Shown: piece after piece, positions 10,801 to 19,052 of the stretch
Numbering within the stretch: position 1 is the first letter of the stretch
How the letters are laid out: the number at the start of each line of letters is the position of its first letter
NCBI GenBank assembly: GCA_947454705.1
Contig: CANGKZ010000010.1
Location: forward strand, 62,001 to 126,000
Direction: 5' to 3'
Source of the DNA: Verrucomicrobiota bacterium
Lineage (GTDB): Bacteria > Verrucomicrobiota > Verrucomicrobiia > Limisphaerales > UBA9464
DNA: 64,000 nucleotides
Translations under genes and position numbers: made by a program
The notes under the pieces: model-generated
What the model was told of the DNA's origin: nothing
The model's database searches: none
The model's input: only the letters and a program-made list of their open reading frames with translations

Positions 10801-13800
10801 TCACCCAATCGCTGGCCGCGGTGGTTTCATCCGGATTGGGCACCGAGGTGAACTGGAAGGTGTAGCTGGCGATTGACCGATCCGGCGAGAAGCCGAGGTT
10901 GTCGCGCCCGAAGGCCACGCGTCGGATGCGAACCGGCGTCGCACCCAGATTGATCCCGACAAAGGAGTCGACGGAGTTCGCCAGCCAGCTGAAGGAGTTT
11001 CCGAAGTTTCCATCGTTCGCATGCGCGATGGAGTGGGGCGGACTGGGATAGACGTTTTTCGCAAACGCCGTGCCTGTCAGGGCGAGATTGGTCGCGTTAA
11101 TTCCACCGCCCTGTTCCACCAGCACCGGGGCGGGATACACCGTGTTGACGGTGACCTTGAAGGTGGACGTGGCCACATTCCCCGTCGCATCGGTCGCGGT
11201 AATGGTCACGAGAGTCGTCCCCAAAGGAAAATGGCTGCCGTTCGCGGGGCTGTATTCGACGGTCGGGGCGTTGCCGGAGTTGTCCGTCACGTCCGCCGCC
11301 GCAAAGGTAACCTGGGATCCCGTCGGATCGGCGGTCCCCACCATCACGTCCGGGTGCACCTGAATCACCGGCGGCATCGTATCTTTTCCGGTACCGGTCA
11401 GAGCCACGTCGAAGGTCGGTGTGACAGGATCGTCCGTGAGAAGACGCAGGGTGGCCGCCTGAATCCCGGTGGCTGCCGGACGGAACACCACTCCGACCTG
11501 CGTCGATCCACCACTGAATGCGACGTTGGTGTTCAGAGAAGTCGTGTCCAGGAAGTAACTTCCCGCGCCCGCCCCCAGGAAGGAGATGGACCGGATCTTG
11601 AGCGCCTTCGTGCCGGAGTTTTTCACCGTGAGGACCTGCGAAGCGCTCTCGCTCTGCACCTCCCGCTCGGCGTAGGTGAAGGTCGTGGTCCCGCTGTGAA
11701 TCACGGTGCCGACCGGTGCCTCCACCGCGAGCTCGGCCACCGGATCGTACCCGTAGAGTTCCAACTCATCGATGGCCGGGGGCAGACCATCCGTTTGAAT
11801 GCGCAACCGGAAACCGGTGGCTTCCACCGGAGAAATCGAGAACACGTGGCGCGTGTGGGGAGCGGTGAACAGTTCCGCATCCACCAGGGTTCGAAAATCA
11901 ACCGTTCCCAGCGTGATCCAACTGGAATCCGGCGTGGACCCATCCGGATTGGGCACCTGGGTGAACTCGAAGGTGCAGGTTCCAAAATCCCGCTCACGAA
12001 GCGCCCGCTGATTGTCACGGCCGAAGGCCACTCGTTTGATGAGAACCGGCGCGGCACCCAGGTTTATGCCTGCAAATGTGTCCGTCGATTCCGAGAGCCA
12101 GCTGAAGTCGTTGCCATAGTTGCCGTCGTTCAGGTTCGGAATGCTGTGCGGCGGCGCCGGATAAACATCCTTGGCAAACGCAGTGCCGGTTCGGGCGAGA
12201 TTGTTCGCGGCAAAGAATCCATCCTCCTCCACCAGAAACGGCGCCAAAGCCACGATGATCTGGAAGGTCGAGGTGCCGGCGTTGCCCTCGGCATCGGTGG
12301 CCGTGATCGTCACCACGTTCGTCCCCAGCGGGAAGAGGCTTCCGCTGGTCGGATTGTACGCAACCACCGGGGCGGCCGCGGCGTTGTCCGCGACCACCGC
12401 GGCATCGAAGTTGACGTTTACTCCAGCGCGATTCGTGGTCACGACGCGCACGTCCGGATGCGGCTCGATCACCGGCTTGGTGGTGTCCACGCCCACACCA
12501 CTCAGAAGGAGGTCGAACTGCGGAGCCTTCGGATCGTCGGTCCGAATGCGCAACGACGCCTCCCGCACGCCGGCGGCGGTGGGGCGGAACCACAATTGGA
12601 ACGAGGTGGATCCGTCGCCGAAGGGAACCACAGCAGCCATCGCGGTCGTATCGATCGCAAAATCCCCGGCATTCGCCCCGGACAAGGCCACCGACTGAAT
12701 CGCCAAGGTTCGGGTTCCAGAGTTGGTCAACGTGATCGTGCGCAGAGCGCTGTCGACCTTCAGTTCCTGGGCGGCGAAGGAAATGGTCGACGTTCCGGAA
12801 CTCAGCGGCGTCCCAGCCGGAGACTCCACCGCAAGGGCGGACACCGGCTCGTAGCCGTACAACTCGAGTTCATCGATCGCGATCTCCAACTCTTCGGAAT
12901 GGATCAGCAGACGGAAGCCGGTGGCTTCAACGGGGAAAATCGAGAAGAGGTGGCGCAACTGGGCCGAGGTGAAAAGAGTCTCATCCACCAGGGTCCGGTA
13001 ATCCACTGGACCGATCGTGGTCCAATCCTCGTCCGGGGTGGATTCGTTCGGATTGGGGACCGTGGTGAACTGGAAGGTGTACTGCGCTGTGGACCGGTCC
13101 AACGACAGACCGGTGTTGTCGCGACCGAAAGCCACGCGCCGGATGGGAAGCGGAGTCGCTCCCAAATTGATTCCCACAAAGGAATCGGGCGAGCCCGCCA
13201 GCCAGCTGAAGGAGTTGCCAAAGATTCCGTCGTTCGCATGCGGGATGGAGTGGGGCGGACTGGGGTAAACATTCTTGGCAAAGGCCGTCCCGGTCAGGGC
13301 GAGATTGGTGGCGGAGATCCTTCCCCCCTGCTCCACCAGCACCGGCGCTGGATAGATAAACCGGACAATCACCCGGAAGTTCGACGTGGAGACATTCCCG
13401 TTGGCGTCGGTCGCGGTGATGGTGACGGAATTCGTACCCAGCGGAAACAGGCTCCCATTCAAGGGCGTGTATCCAATTACAGGTGTCATCCCCGAGTTGT
13501 CAGAAGCCGTCGCCGCATCGAAGGTGACGTTCATTCCGGCAACGTTGGTGGTGGCCACCGTCACGTCCGGGTGGGATGTGATCACCGGGCTCGTGGTGTC
13601 CTGGCCGGTGCCGGACACCAACAAATCAAAGACAGGGGTGTTCGGATCATCGGTCCGAATCCGCAGCGTCGCCGTACGAACTCCCAGAGTCGTGGGACGG
13701 AACTCCAATTGAACCGAGGTCGATCCACCGCGAATCGGAACCGGTGAATTGAGGCCCGTCGTATCGAGTGAAAACTCTGCAGCGTTGGCCCCCAACAACG

Positions 13801-16800
13801 TCACCGATTCCACGTTCAGGATCCGATTGCCGATGTTCTTCAAAGTCACCGTGCGGGGCGCACTTGCCGACTGCACTTCCTGCGCTGCAAAGGTGAGCGT
13901 GGAGATCCCCGAGCTAAGCGGGGTGCCTGCCGGCTGCTCCACCGACAACTCGGGCAATGGGTCATACCCGTAGAGCTCCAGCTCATCGACGGCCAGCAGC
14001 TCCCCGGTGGACTGAACCAGCATTCGGAATCCGGTGACCTCCACCGGGGTGAAGGTGAAGGAATGACGCAGGTGCGGCTGGCTGAACAGGATCGGATCGC
14101 TGAGCGTTCGATAGTCTGCGGTGCCCAGCGTGAGCCACGCGGAATCCGGCGTGGATGCTCCAGGATTGGGAACCGTGGTGACCTGGAAAGTGTACAATCC
14201 CAGAGTCCTGTCGGGGAACCCGCCGCTGTTGTCGCGGCCGAATGCGACGCGCTGGATGCGAACCGGTGTCGCACCAAGATTGATCCCCACGAATGAATTC
14301 GTGGAGCCGGCGAGCCAGCTGAATTCATTCCGGTATTTCCCATCCTTCAAATTGGCAATGCTGTGGGGTGGGGCCGGATAAACGTCCTTCGCAAACGCGG
14401 TTCCCGTTTCGGCAAGATTGGTCCTGAGCAGAGTCCCGCCCTGCTCGACCAACACCGGCGCAGGAAACTGGAAATTCACGGTGACCTGGAACGTGGATGT
14501 GGAAGTATTTCCCACCTCGTCCCGGGCGGTGATGGTCACCGTCGTAACCCCCACCGGAAACACACTCCCGCTGGCCTTCGAATATCCCAGCACCGGCGCA
14601 AAGCCCGAATCATCCGTCGCCGAGGCCGCCGCATAGGACACCGCGGTCCCAGTCACGGAGGCGGTTTCCACGGCGACATTTCCGTGCAACGAGATCACCG
14701 GGGCCGTGGTGTCGTGTTCAAGCGAAAGTTCGAGTTCGTCGATGGCGAGGGCCGTGTCCGCGGCGAGAGTCTTCACCCGGAACCCGGTCGCCATCACCTT
14801 GGGGAACGCAAACACGTGACGCGCCGCGGGACTGGCAAATGCCCCTCCGCCGGTTGAGACAAAGTTGACGGTTCCAAGAGTGGTCCAGTTTTCATCCGAT
14901 GTGGACGCATCGGGATTGGCCACCGTGGTGAACTGAAGCGTGTAGGTGCCGAGGGCGAGATCGGTTTTGGTTCCGGTTTGATCCCGACCGAAGGCCACTT
15001 GATCGAAAGCCTGCGCGGTCGTCCCGAACGACACACCGGCAAAACTGTCCGCAGTGCCGGAGATCCAGCTGCTCGCATCGCCGTAGATCCCGTCGTTCAA
15101 CTTCGCGATGGCATGCGGTGCGACGGCCGATGCGTCCTTGGCGAAGGCCGTCCCGTTGGCGGCGCGATTGCGGGAAGTCTTGGTTCCGCCTTCACCGACG
15201 AAGGTGAGCCCCACGCCGGAGATCGTGTAGCCCGGCAGGCGCGTCACCACCACCGTGTTGGTCCGGGTGACACTCTCATCCGGCGCGGTCACACGAACCG
15301 TGATCGTATTTGCTCCCTCCGCGAGTGCGATCGATCCGCTCGTGCCGCCATTGGAAACCGCGGTCCCGTTCACCGTCACGGTGGCGAGCGGTTCCACCGC
15401 CAGCGGCGTCACCGTGACTGAAGCCACCGACCCCGCGACCGATGCGGTATAAGCCGTGGTGTTCGCCTCAAACGAGGGCGACAAGGTGCCGTTGCTGAGG
15501 GCGAGGCCCGCCAGGTTGGCGTTCGATGACACCGCCGCACCCGTCACCGTGAAGTCGAAACTCGCGTTCACCGCATCGTTGCTCGCGAGGTGAACCGATG
15601 CAGTGCTTCCTCCAGCGTGCACGGGCGCAAACACGACCGTAAACGTCGTGGACTCCCCAATCGCCAGACTCGTCGATGCTGGAGCCGAGACCGTGAAATT
15701 CGTCGCCCCGGGGCCCGTCACCGTGAAGGCCCCGAGGGTCAGCGCGGCGGTGCCCGCATTGCGGATCGTGAAGGTGTTGGTGGCGGTCGAACCGGCATTG
15801 ATGGAACCAAAGGAATTCGTGGAAGCGCCGTCGGTGAGCGTGGTTCCCACCGGTTGCTGCAGCGTGAGTTCAGCCTCGCCGCTGTAGAATTCCAGTTCAT
15901 CGATGCCTGCGCCCGACGGGGTGAGCAGTCGAAACGCCGTCGCACTGACCGGGTCAAATCCGAAGAGATGGCGTCGGGCCGGGGCGGAGAAATTTGAACC
16001 ACCCGCACCAAGGTAATCGATTTTTCCGAGCGTGGTCCAAATGGCGTCGGGCGCCGACGAATCCGGATTCACCGAAGTGGTGTACTGAAGAATGTAGATC
16101 CCGTTGAAGTGATCGCTGAAGACCCCGGTGTTGTCCCGGCCGAAGGCGACCCGATCCACCGTCACCGGAGTGGGCGACAGGACGATTCCGACAAAACTGT
16201 TCGTCGTGCCGCCAATCCAGCCGGAGGCGTTGCCGAAGACTCCGTTGTTGATCAACACCCCGGAATAAACTCCCCCGGGCAGGTCGTCCTTCGCAAAAAC
16301 GGTTTTGCCTGCGGAAAGATTGTGACGCGCGATCGTCCCGCCTTCCTGCAGCAGCGTGAGCCCACCCCCGTTCAGCACCACCCCCTGCGCCGGGCCGTAC
16401 AACTCGAACTCATCCACCGCGATGTAGTCACCGTCCGTGTGCACCTTCACCCGGAACCCGGTGGCCGCGACCTGCGGAAAGGAGATCAGGTGGCGAAGCT
16501 CCGGATGCGAGAAGTACGGCCCTCCGGCGACCTGGTAATCCAGTGTACCAATCGTGGTCCAACTGCCATCGGGCGTGGACGCATTGGGATACGGAACCGT
16601 GGTGAACTGCAGCGTGTAGGTACCGATGGCGCGGTCCTTCTGCGTGCCGGTATTGTCGCGGCTGAAGGCGATTCGATCGATCAGGATCGGCGTCGGTCCA
16701 AAGCTCACCCCAAAGCTCGAATCCGGCGATCCCGCCAGCCAGCTCTTCTCATCCCCGTATTCGCGATCCACCAGTCCTTCGATCGAGTGCGCTCCGAGGG

Positions 16801-18031
16801 GAAACAGATTCAACGCCACCGGAGTTCCCGCGGGGCCGAGGTTGTTCGCGGCGAACGATCCCCCTTCCTCCACGATCGACACCCCGGTCCCGGTGATGAC
16901 CACGCCGGTGAACGGGCTGTAGATTTCCAGCTCATCGATGCACAACACGGAGCCCGCCGACAGCGTGCGGATCCGGAGTCCGGTGGCCGTCACCGGGTCG
17001 AAGGCGAACCGATGCCGCAACGAGGGCGAGGCAAAGAACGGGCCACCGGCGGCCTGGTAGTCGAGGGTACCAATCGTGGTCCAACTGCTGTCCGGCGTGG
17101 AGGCATTGGGATTGGGCACCGTGGTGAACTGCACCGTGTACGTCCCGAGCGAGCGGTCGGAAAATGTTCCGGTATTGTCCCGGCCAAACGAGATGCGATC
17201 CACCGACACCGGGGTGCTGCCAAAGCTGATGCCCACAAAAGAATTCGCGGTTGCCCCGAGCCAGCTCTCGGCATTTCCGTAGGCTCGATTATTGATGTTC
17301 GCAATCGAGTGCGGAGGCAGGCTGAAGACATCCTGCGCAAACGGCGTTCCGCCCGGGGCGATGTTTCCGGTTCCTGCCGATCCCCCTTCCTCCACCAAAC
17401 GCAGCCCTCCGCCGGAGAGAACGATCCCGGTCGCCGGGCTGTAGATCTCCAGCTCGTCAATGCACAGCACCGCGCCCGACGAGACCGTCTTCAAGCGCAG
17501 GCCGGTCGCCGTGACCTGATTGAAGGTGTAGGCGTGTCGCAACGCGGGCGAAGAGAACAGATCCCCACCGGCGGACTGGTAATCGATCGTGCCCACCGTG
17601 GTCCAACTGCTGTCGGGCGTGGAGGCGTCCGGATTGGCCACCGTGGTGAACTGCAGCGTGTACACGCCCAACGCGCGATCGCCGAAAGCCCCCAGGTTGT
17701 CGCGACCGAAGGCGATCCGGTTCACCGCCACCGCAGTCGCGCCAAAACTCACCCCCACGAACGAATTGTCCGATCCCCCGAGCCAGCTCTGGCCGTTTCC
17801 GTACGAGCCATTGATAACATTCGGAATCGAGTGCGGTGGCAGACCGTACTCATCCTTCGCGAAAGCCGTTCCGCCGGTCGCAATGTTCCCGGAGCCAAAC
17901 GTGCCGCCCTCCTCCACCAGCGCCAGGCCGCCGCCGGAAATCACCACGCCGGCGGACGCCGCCCCGAGGGCAAGCGACCAAACGGACAAAACCAGGGACA
18001 GGCAGCGGAGGAAGGGAATCCGGGAACGCAT
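4880..18031 (-). CDS. Giant secreted multidomain surface protein (discoidin-like, ASH/choice-of-anchor-D-like, HYR-like, RCC1-like repeats)
   Basis: Uninterrupted ORF 4880-18205 (4441 aa). Start proposed at 18031 (MRSRIPFLRCLSLVLSVWSLALGAASA signal peptide). 11 copies of a '...FVGI.LGATPV.I.RVAFGRDN.G...' unit, plus EQPAGT...F...T..NSGT, HYR-like and RCC1-like segments. Confidence 0.85.
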   Translation of the reverse strand: MRSRIPFLRCLSLVLSVWSLALGAASAGVVISGGGLALVEEGGTFGSGNIATGGTAFAKDEYGLPPHSIPNVINGSYGNGQSWLGGSDNSFVGVSFGATAVAVNRIAFGRDNLGAFGDRALGVYTLQFTTVANPDASTPDSSWTTVGTIDYQSAGGDLFSSPALRHAYTFNQVTATGLRLKTVSSGAVLCIDELEIYSPATGIVLSGGGLRLVEEGGSAGTGNIAPGGTPFAQDVFSLPPHSIANINNRAYGNAESWLGATANSFVGISFGSTPVSVDRISFGRDNTGTFSDRSLGTYTVQFTTVPNPNASTPDSSWTTIGTLDYQAAGGPFFASPSLRHRFAFDPVTATGLRIRTLSAGSVLCIDELEIYSPFTGVVITGTGVSIVEEGGSFAANNLGPAGTPVALNLFPLGAHSIEGLVDREYGDEKSWLAGSPDSSFGVSFGPTPILIDRIAFSRDNTGTQKDRAIGTYTLQFTTVPYPNASTPDGSWTTIGTLDYQVAGGPYFSHPELRHLISFPQVAATGFRVKVHTDGDYIAVDEFELYGPAQGVVLNGGGLTLLQEGGTIARHNLSAGKTVFAKDDLPGGVYSGVLINNGVFGNASGWIGGTTNSFVGIVLSPTPVTVDRVAFGRDNTGVFSDHFNGIYILQYTTSVNPDSSAPDAIWTTLGKIDYLGAGGSNFSAPARRHLFGFDPVSATAFRLLTPSGAGIDELEFYSGEAELTLQQPVGTTLTDGASTNSFGSINAGSTATNTFTIRNAGTAALTLGAFTVTGPGATNFTVSAPASTSLAIGESTTFTVVFAPVHAGGSTASVHLASNDAVNASFDFTVTGAAVSSNANLAGLALSNGTLSPSFEANTTAYTASVAGSVASVTVTPLAVEPLATVTVNGTAVSNGGTSGSIALAEGANTITVRVTAPDESVTRTNTVVVTRLPGYTISGVGLTFVGEGGTKTSRNRAANGTAFAKDASAVAPHAIAKLNDGIYGDASSWISGTADSFAGVSFGTTAQAFDQVAFGRDQTGTKTDLALGTYTLQFTTVANPDASTSDENWTTLGTVNFVSTGGGAFASPAARHVFAFPKVMATGFRVKTLAADTALAIDELELSLEHDTTAPVISLHGNVAVETASVTGTAVSYAAASATDDSGFAPVLGYSKASGSVFPVGVTTVTITARDEVGNTSTSTFQVTVNFQFPAPVLVEQGGTLLRTNLAETGTAFAKDVYPAPPHSIANLKDGKYRNEFSWLAGSTNSFVGINLGATPVRIQRVAFGRDNSGGFPDRTLGLYTFQVTTVPNPGASTPDSAWLTLGTADYRTLSDPILFSQPHLRHSFTFTPVEVTGFRMLVQSTGELLAVDELELYGYDPLPELSVEQPAGTPLSSGISTLTFAAQEVQSASAPRTVTLKNIGNRILNVESVTLLGANAAEFSLDTTGLNSPVPIRGGSTSVQLEFRPTTLGVRTATLRIRTDDPNTPVFDLLVSGTGQDTTSPVITSHPDVTVATTNVAGMNVTFDAATASDNSGMTPVIGYTPLNGSLFPLGTNSVTITATDANGNVSTSNFRVIVRFIYPAPVLVEQGGRISATNLALTGTAFAKNVYPSPPHSIPHANDGIFGNSFSWLAGSPDSFVGINLGATPLPIRRVAFGRDNTGLSLDRSTAQYTFQFTTVPNPNESTPDEDWTTIGPVDYRTLVDETLFTSAQLRHLFSIFPVEATGFRLLIHSEELEIAIDELELYGYEPVSALAVESPAGTPLSSGTSTISFAAQELKVDSALRTITLTNSGTRTLAIQSVALSGANAGDFAIDTTAMAAVVPFGDGSTSFQLWFRPTAAGVREASLRIRTDDPKAPQFDLLLSGVGVDTTKPVIEPHPDVRVVTTNRAGVNVNFDAAVVADNAAAAPVVAYNPTSGSLFPLGTNVVTITATDAEGNAGTSTFQIIVALAPFLVEEDGFFAANNLARTGTAFAKDVYPAPPHSIPNLNDGNYGNDFSWLSESTDTFAGINLGAAPVLIKRVAFGRDNQRALRERDFGTCTFEFTQVPNPDGSTPDSSWITLGTVDFRTLVDAELFTAPHTRHVFSISPVEATGFRLRIQTDGLPPAIDELELYGYDPVAELAVEAPVGTVIHSGTTTFTYAEREVQSESASQVLTVKNSGTKALKIRSISFLGAGAGSYFLDTTSLNTNVAFSGGSTQVGVVFRPAATGIQAATLRLLTDDPVTPTFDVALTGTGKDTMPPVIQVHPDVMVGTADPTGSQVTFAAADVTDNSGNAPTVEYSPANGSHFPLGTTLVTITATDATGNVATSTFKVTVNTVYPAPVLVEQGGGINATNLALTGTAFAKNVYPSPPHSIAHANDGNFGNSFSWLANSVDSFVGINLGATPVRIRRVAFGRDNLGFSPDRSIASYTFQFTSVPNPDETTAASDWVTLGTVDYSTLRDAVWFSAPSLRHVFTFTPVEATGFRLLIERPDQEVAIDELELYNYEQSAQLAVEQPAGTPLTAGAAFPAFDAQELQTDSALRTFSLTNSGTKSMAVRSVALVGPMVGDFVLNISSMSSVVPATNGVTSFSVLFHPRKSGDRSATLRIATDDPTTPVFDVPLQGSGVDTIPPVIASHPNVVVATTNATGINVSYEPAVVTDNSGNAVTLAYSIESGAFFALGTTTVTITAKDEDNNESTSTFTVTVTPPPVLELEQPAGTVLAGTPPTVGFGSASIGSAPVVKSFVVKNTGGGTLHFSSVSTTGGNAAEFEVNTKGLLLTVPPGSSTALSVAFRPRGTGARSTELQLVSDDPYQPTYSVTLTGTGVDVTAPVIVQHLDRTVVTSDPTGVVVNFNPVLVSDDSGEVPTVTYSPESGSRFPVGTNTVNITARDAADNASTSSFTIVVRRPVQLGVEQPAGTALAGTVLLRAWGSLGTTSEEELPTDLNGVVSVVSGPQQSLALKRDGSVVGWGVDTEGMVSGAASITDAVSIAAGSAFAVALKSDGTVVQWGGSGSFPYSPPSGLLGVTAISAAGTHALALKDDGTVVAWGANGVGELDVPNGLTGVVAVSAGRFHSLALKSDGTVVAWGQDLDGALNVPSGLTQVVAISAGELTSTAVKRDGGVVQWGRGCAGVLASAPTPRSLRAVASGQCFVLGLLDDGTLRGSGDNDAGGQLTFARGLSNVLNVSAALDRITARVVTPPSVAFGSHAIHSTGTRTFTLRNSGLGALRIASLELVGGNASEFSLRTNSTLTTIPAGESTTMEVVFAPVTFGRQTTRLRIRSEDPEFPDFFVALSGTGSDTTPPTLTPPANLVVSAAEPAGIAVFYPAAQAVDDFDSTPTVTYSHPAGTVFPRGVTTVTVTATDASSNSSTATFTVTVQTTANPPVVRSGDAVPPNLANAGTPFAQDVIGSFPHSIANINNRAYGNSESWIAGASASFLGINLGATPVYIDRVAFGRDNRGVFGDRTDGSYTLQFTTVANPDETTPDASWQTIGTINYPGSGATAVSQPALRHLYAFKTVAATGFRINVNSGGGGPEICIDELELYGPPIRIVLEQPAGTEIDPTAGPVLFGSQNENTSGTPKTFTIRRVGQGRLNFDYIGMSEVGGDDFLVDTTGTRLALETDADTTTFTMTFHPTGLGVRQSKLFFIRNGVTVLQLPVSGIGVDHTPPVIASHVNVAAIQTSSGGAVVHYAPASATDNSGEAPILSYSKASGTLFPVGDTVVTITATDGAGNFSTRTFTVTVGLPPRLLVEFPSGTPFLADTHSTPGVTNWPGIAFGTNAAGTRVTNTVTLRNTGAIPLTLTVDLADASAEDPGFVLDTGATVGFVPVGGSTTLEAVFVPRADTNYAAHLRIASMDPDFPEFLIRLTGTGTDTHAPVIGTLSEITALASADSGVRVIFPDPPGTDDSGEVPVWSYSHPSGTLFPLGVTTVTATASDRTGNTATTNFTVAVFASRKLFDVPVGGDVPEKYTLGGSPFAKDEISSGGYPANNVVDLRTGESGSWIAGSTNSFVGVQVASFPQPINRVAFGRDNTGTLTADRWQGTYTLQYTTANTVNASTPDSEWKTIGTVTYPGTGVAAITDGSVRHLFSFQDIRATGFRILTQASGLPIAIDELELYPPESRVVLQQPVGVARSDGTDPVVFGDLRVGSAPVTRTFTVVNVGIDPLIIRGVRLNGDHPEDYAIDTTAMKQRVLPSSDFTTFTVTFTPKALGARDAIVEIDSNSEHTRGAAALISGKGIPNQSPVAADDTLTRIEGKTVKFHVSKLTANDTDPEGDSLSLVSQTTTSANGVTVVAADGWISYRANGSTANTTDTFTYTIDDGFGGTSTGTVTLNVVAAPTETPTFNLVNAVTAGPGNRNVTVQFQGAPNRQYLVYAQSALGTPWTLLNSGRPVTSQSNGRLSVNDPNIFNSATRFYRTEIVP
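5790..17960 (-). repeat. Eleven ~165-aa discoidin-like coding repeats
   Basis: FGRDN-type signature counted 11 times. Unit 3' ends lie near 5795, 7516, 10640, 11755, 12860, 13970, 14730, 15890, 16400, 16925 and 17445, each ending ELELY/ELEIY or similar. Confidence 0.85.
8553..9388 (-). other. RCC1-like beta-propeller segment within the giant CDS
   Basis: Repeated LALK[SRD]DGTVVAWG-type blades (about 6-7) between 'EQPAGTALAGT' and 'PPSVAFGS'. Confidence 0.8.
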
Positions 18032-18257
18032 GGCGGGGGAAGGAAGCCGGCGTCCCACGGAATCAGAGGTGCTGGAGGAACCCTCATCGCATCGGATGGA
18101 AGCGTGGGGAACAGGGAATGCCGGATACATCGGCATCTTGGTACTACGCCGAACGGTGAGTCCGGTATCGGATGAAGATCCTACAACGCGCTCAACCCGG
18201 TTCACCGACGAACCAGTTCTGGAACACCAAGTCGCCGGGAACGACGGCCCGTCGCCC

Positions 18258-19052
18258 TCACTTGCCCAAAAACTTCACCACCGCCTCCGTGCGATTGTTC
18301 ACGCGGAGCTTTTCATAGATGCGCTGCAGATGGGTCCGCACCGTGGAGATGCCGATCCCGAGTCGGTCGGCGATTTCCTTGTACTGGCTGCCCTCGGCGA
18401 GGGCCTCGACGATTTCGCGCTCCCGCGGGGAAAGCGATGCCGTCTCGTCATTCCGCGGCTTCACCGGTTTGGCGAAGGATTCCACGACCTTTCGCGCAAT
18501 CAGGCTCGTCATCGGCGCCCCGCCCGCATTCAGATCGCGAATCGCCCCCAGCAATTCCTCGGGCACCGATCGCTTCAGCAGATACCCGGTGGCCCCGGCC
18601 TGCAGCGAACGGAAGATCAACTCCACATCCTCATACACCGTGAGCATGAGGAACTGCGTTCCCGGCATCACGCCCTTCAGCTCGCGAACGCAATCGATGC
18701 CGGATTTTCCCGGCAGATTGATGTCCATCAACACCACGGCCGGCGCGGCTTCCGGAAGTTGGGCCAGCGCCTGCTCCGCGTTGGCGTAGGCGCCCACGCA
18801 ATGAAATCCGCGCGACCGTTCGAGTCGGGAGATGAAGCTGGCACGGAGCCGGTCGTCGTCTTCCACAACGGCCACCCGGATTCCCGGATCGTCTTGATTG
18901 GGAGTAATCAAAGGAAGCGAAGGTGACGCATCGAAACCGAAAGCGCCATCGGATGAAAGGAGGACACGGCAGGCTCGGGAATTCGAAAAATCATGGATTG
19001 GAAAGCGGCAATCGGAAGCGAACGCGGGTGCCCCCCGTGGCGGGACGCTCAA
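18258..19052 (-). CDS. NarL/LuxR-family response regulator
   Basis: Receiver VAVVEDDDRLR...VVLMDINLPGKSGIDCVREL and HTH LSPREREIVEALAEGSQYKEIADRLGIGISTVRTHLQRIYEKL. True start is probably internal; the first ~45 aa overlap the upstream kinase gene and look non-coding. Confidence 0.88.
   Translation of the reverse strand: MSVPPRGAPAFASDCRFPIHDFSNSRACRVLLSSDGAFGFDASPSLPLITPNQDDPGIRVAVVEDDDRLRASFISRLERSRGFHCVGAYANAEQALAQLPEAAPAVVLMDINLPGKSGIDCVRELKGVMPGTQFLMLTVYEDVELIFRSLQAGATGYLLKRSVPEELLGAIRDLNAGGAPMTSLIARKVVESFAKPVKPRNDETASLSPREREIVEALAEGSQYKEIADRLGIGISTVRTHLQRIYEKLRVNNRTEAVVKFLGK

Noticed and set aside
4064-18205. Long plus-strand ORFs (711, 504, 402, 908, 688 aa) opposite the giant gene
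   Set aside because: They are shadow ORFs of a GC-rich repetitive gene: low-complexity Arg/Gly/His-rich sequence, no recognisable domains. The minus strand has a signal peptide and coherent domains.
4880-18205. Giant ORF as a polyketide or non-ribosomal peptide synthetase
   Set aside because: No catalytic motifs; beta-rich repeat domains and a signal peptide indicate a secreted structural protein.
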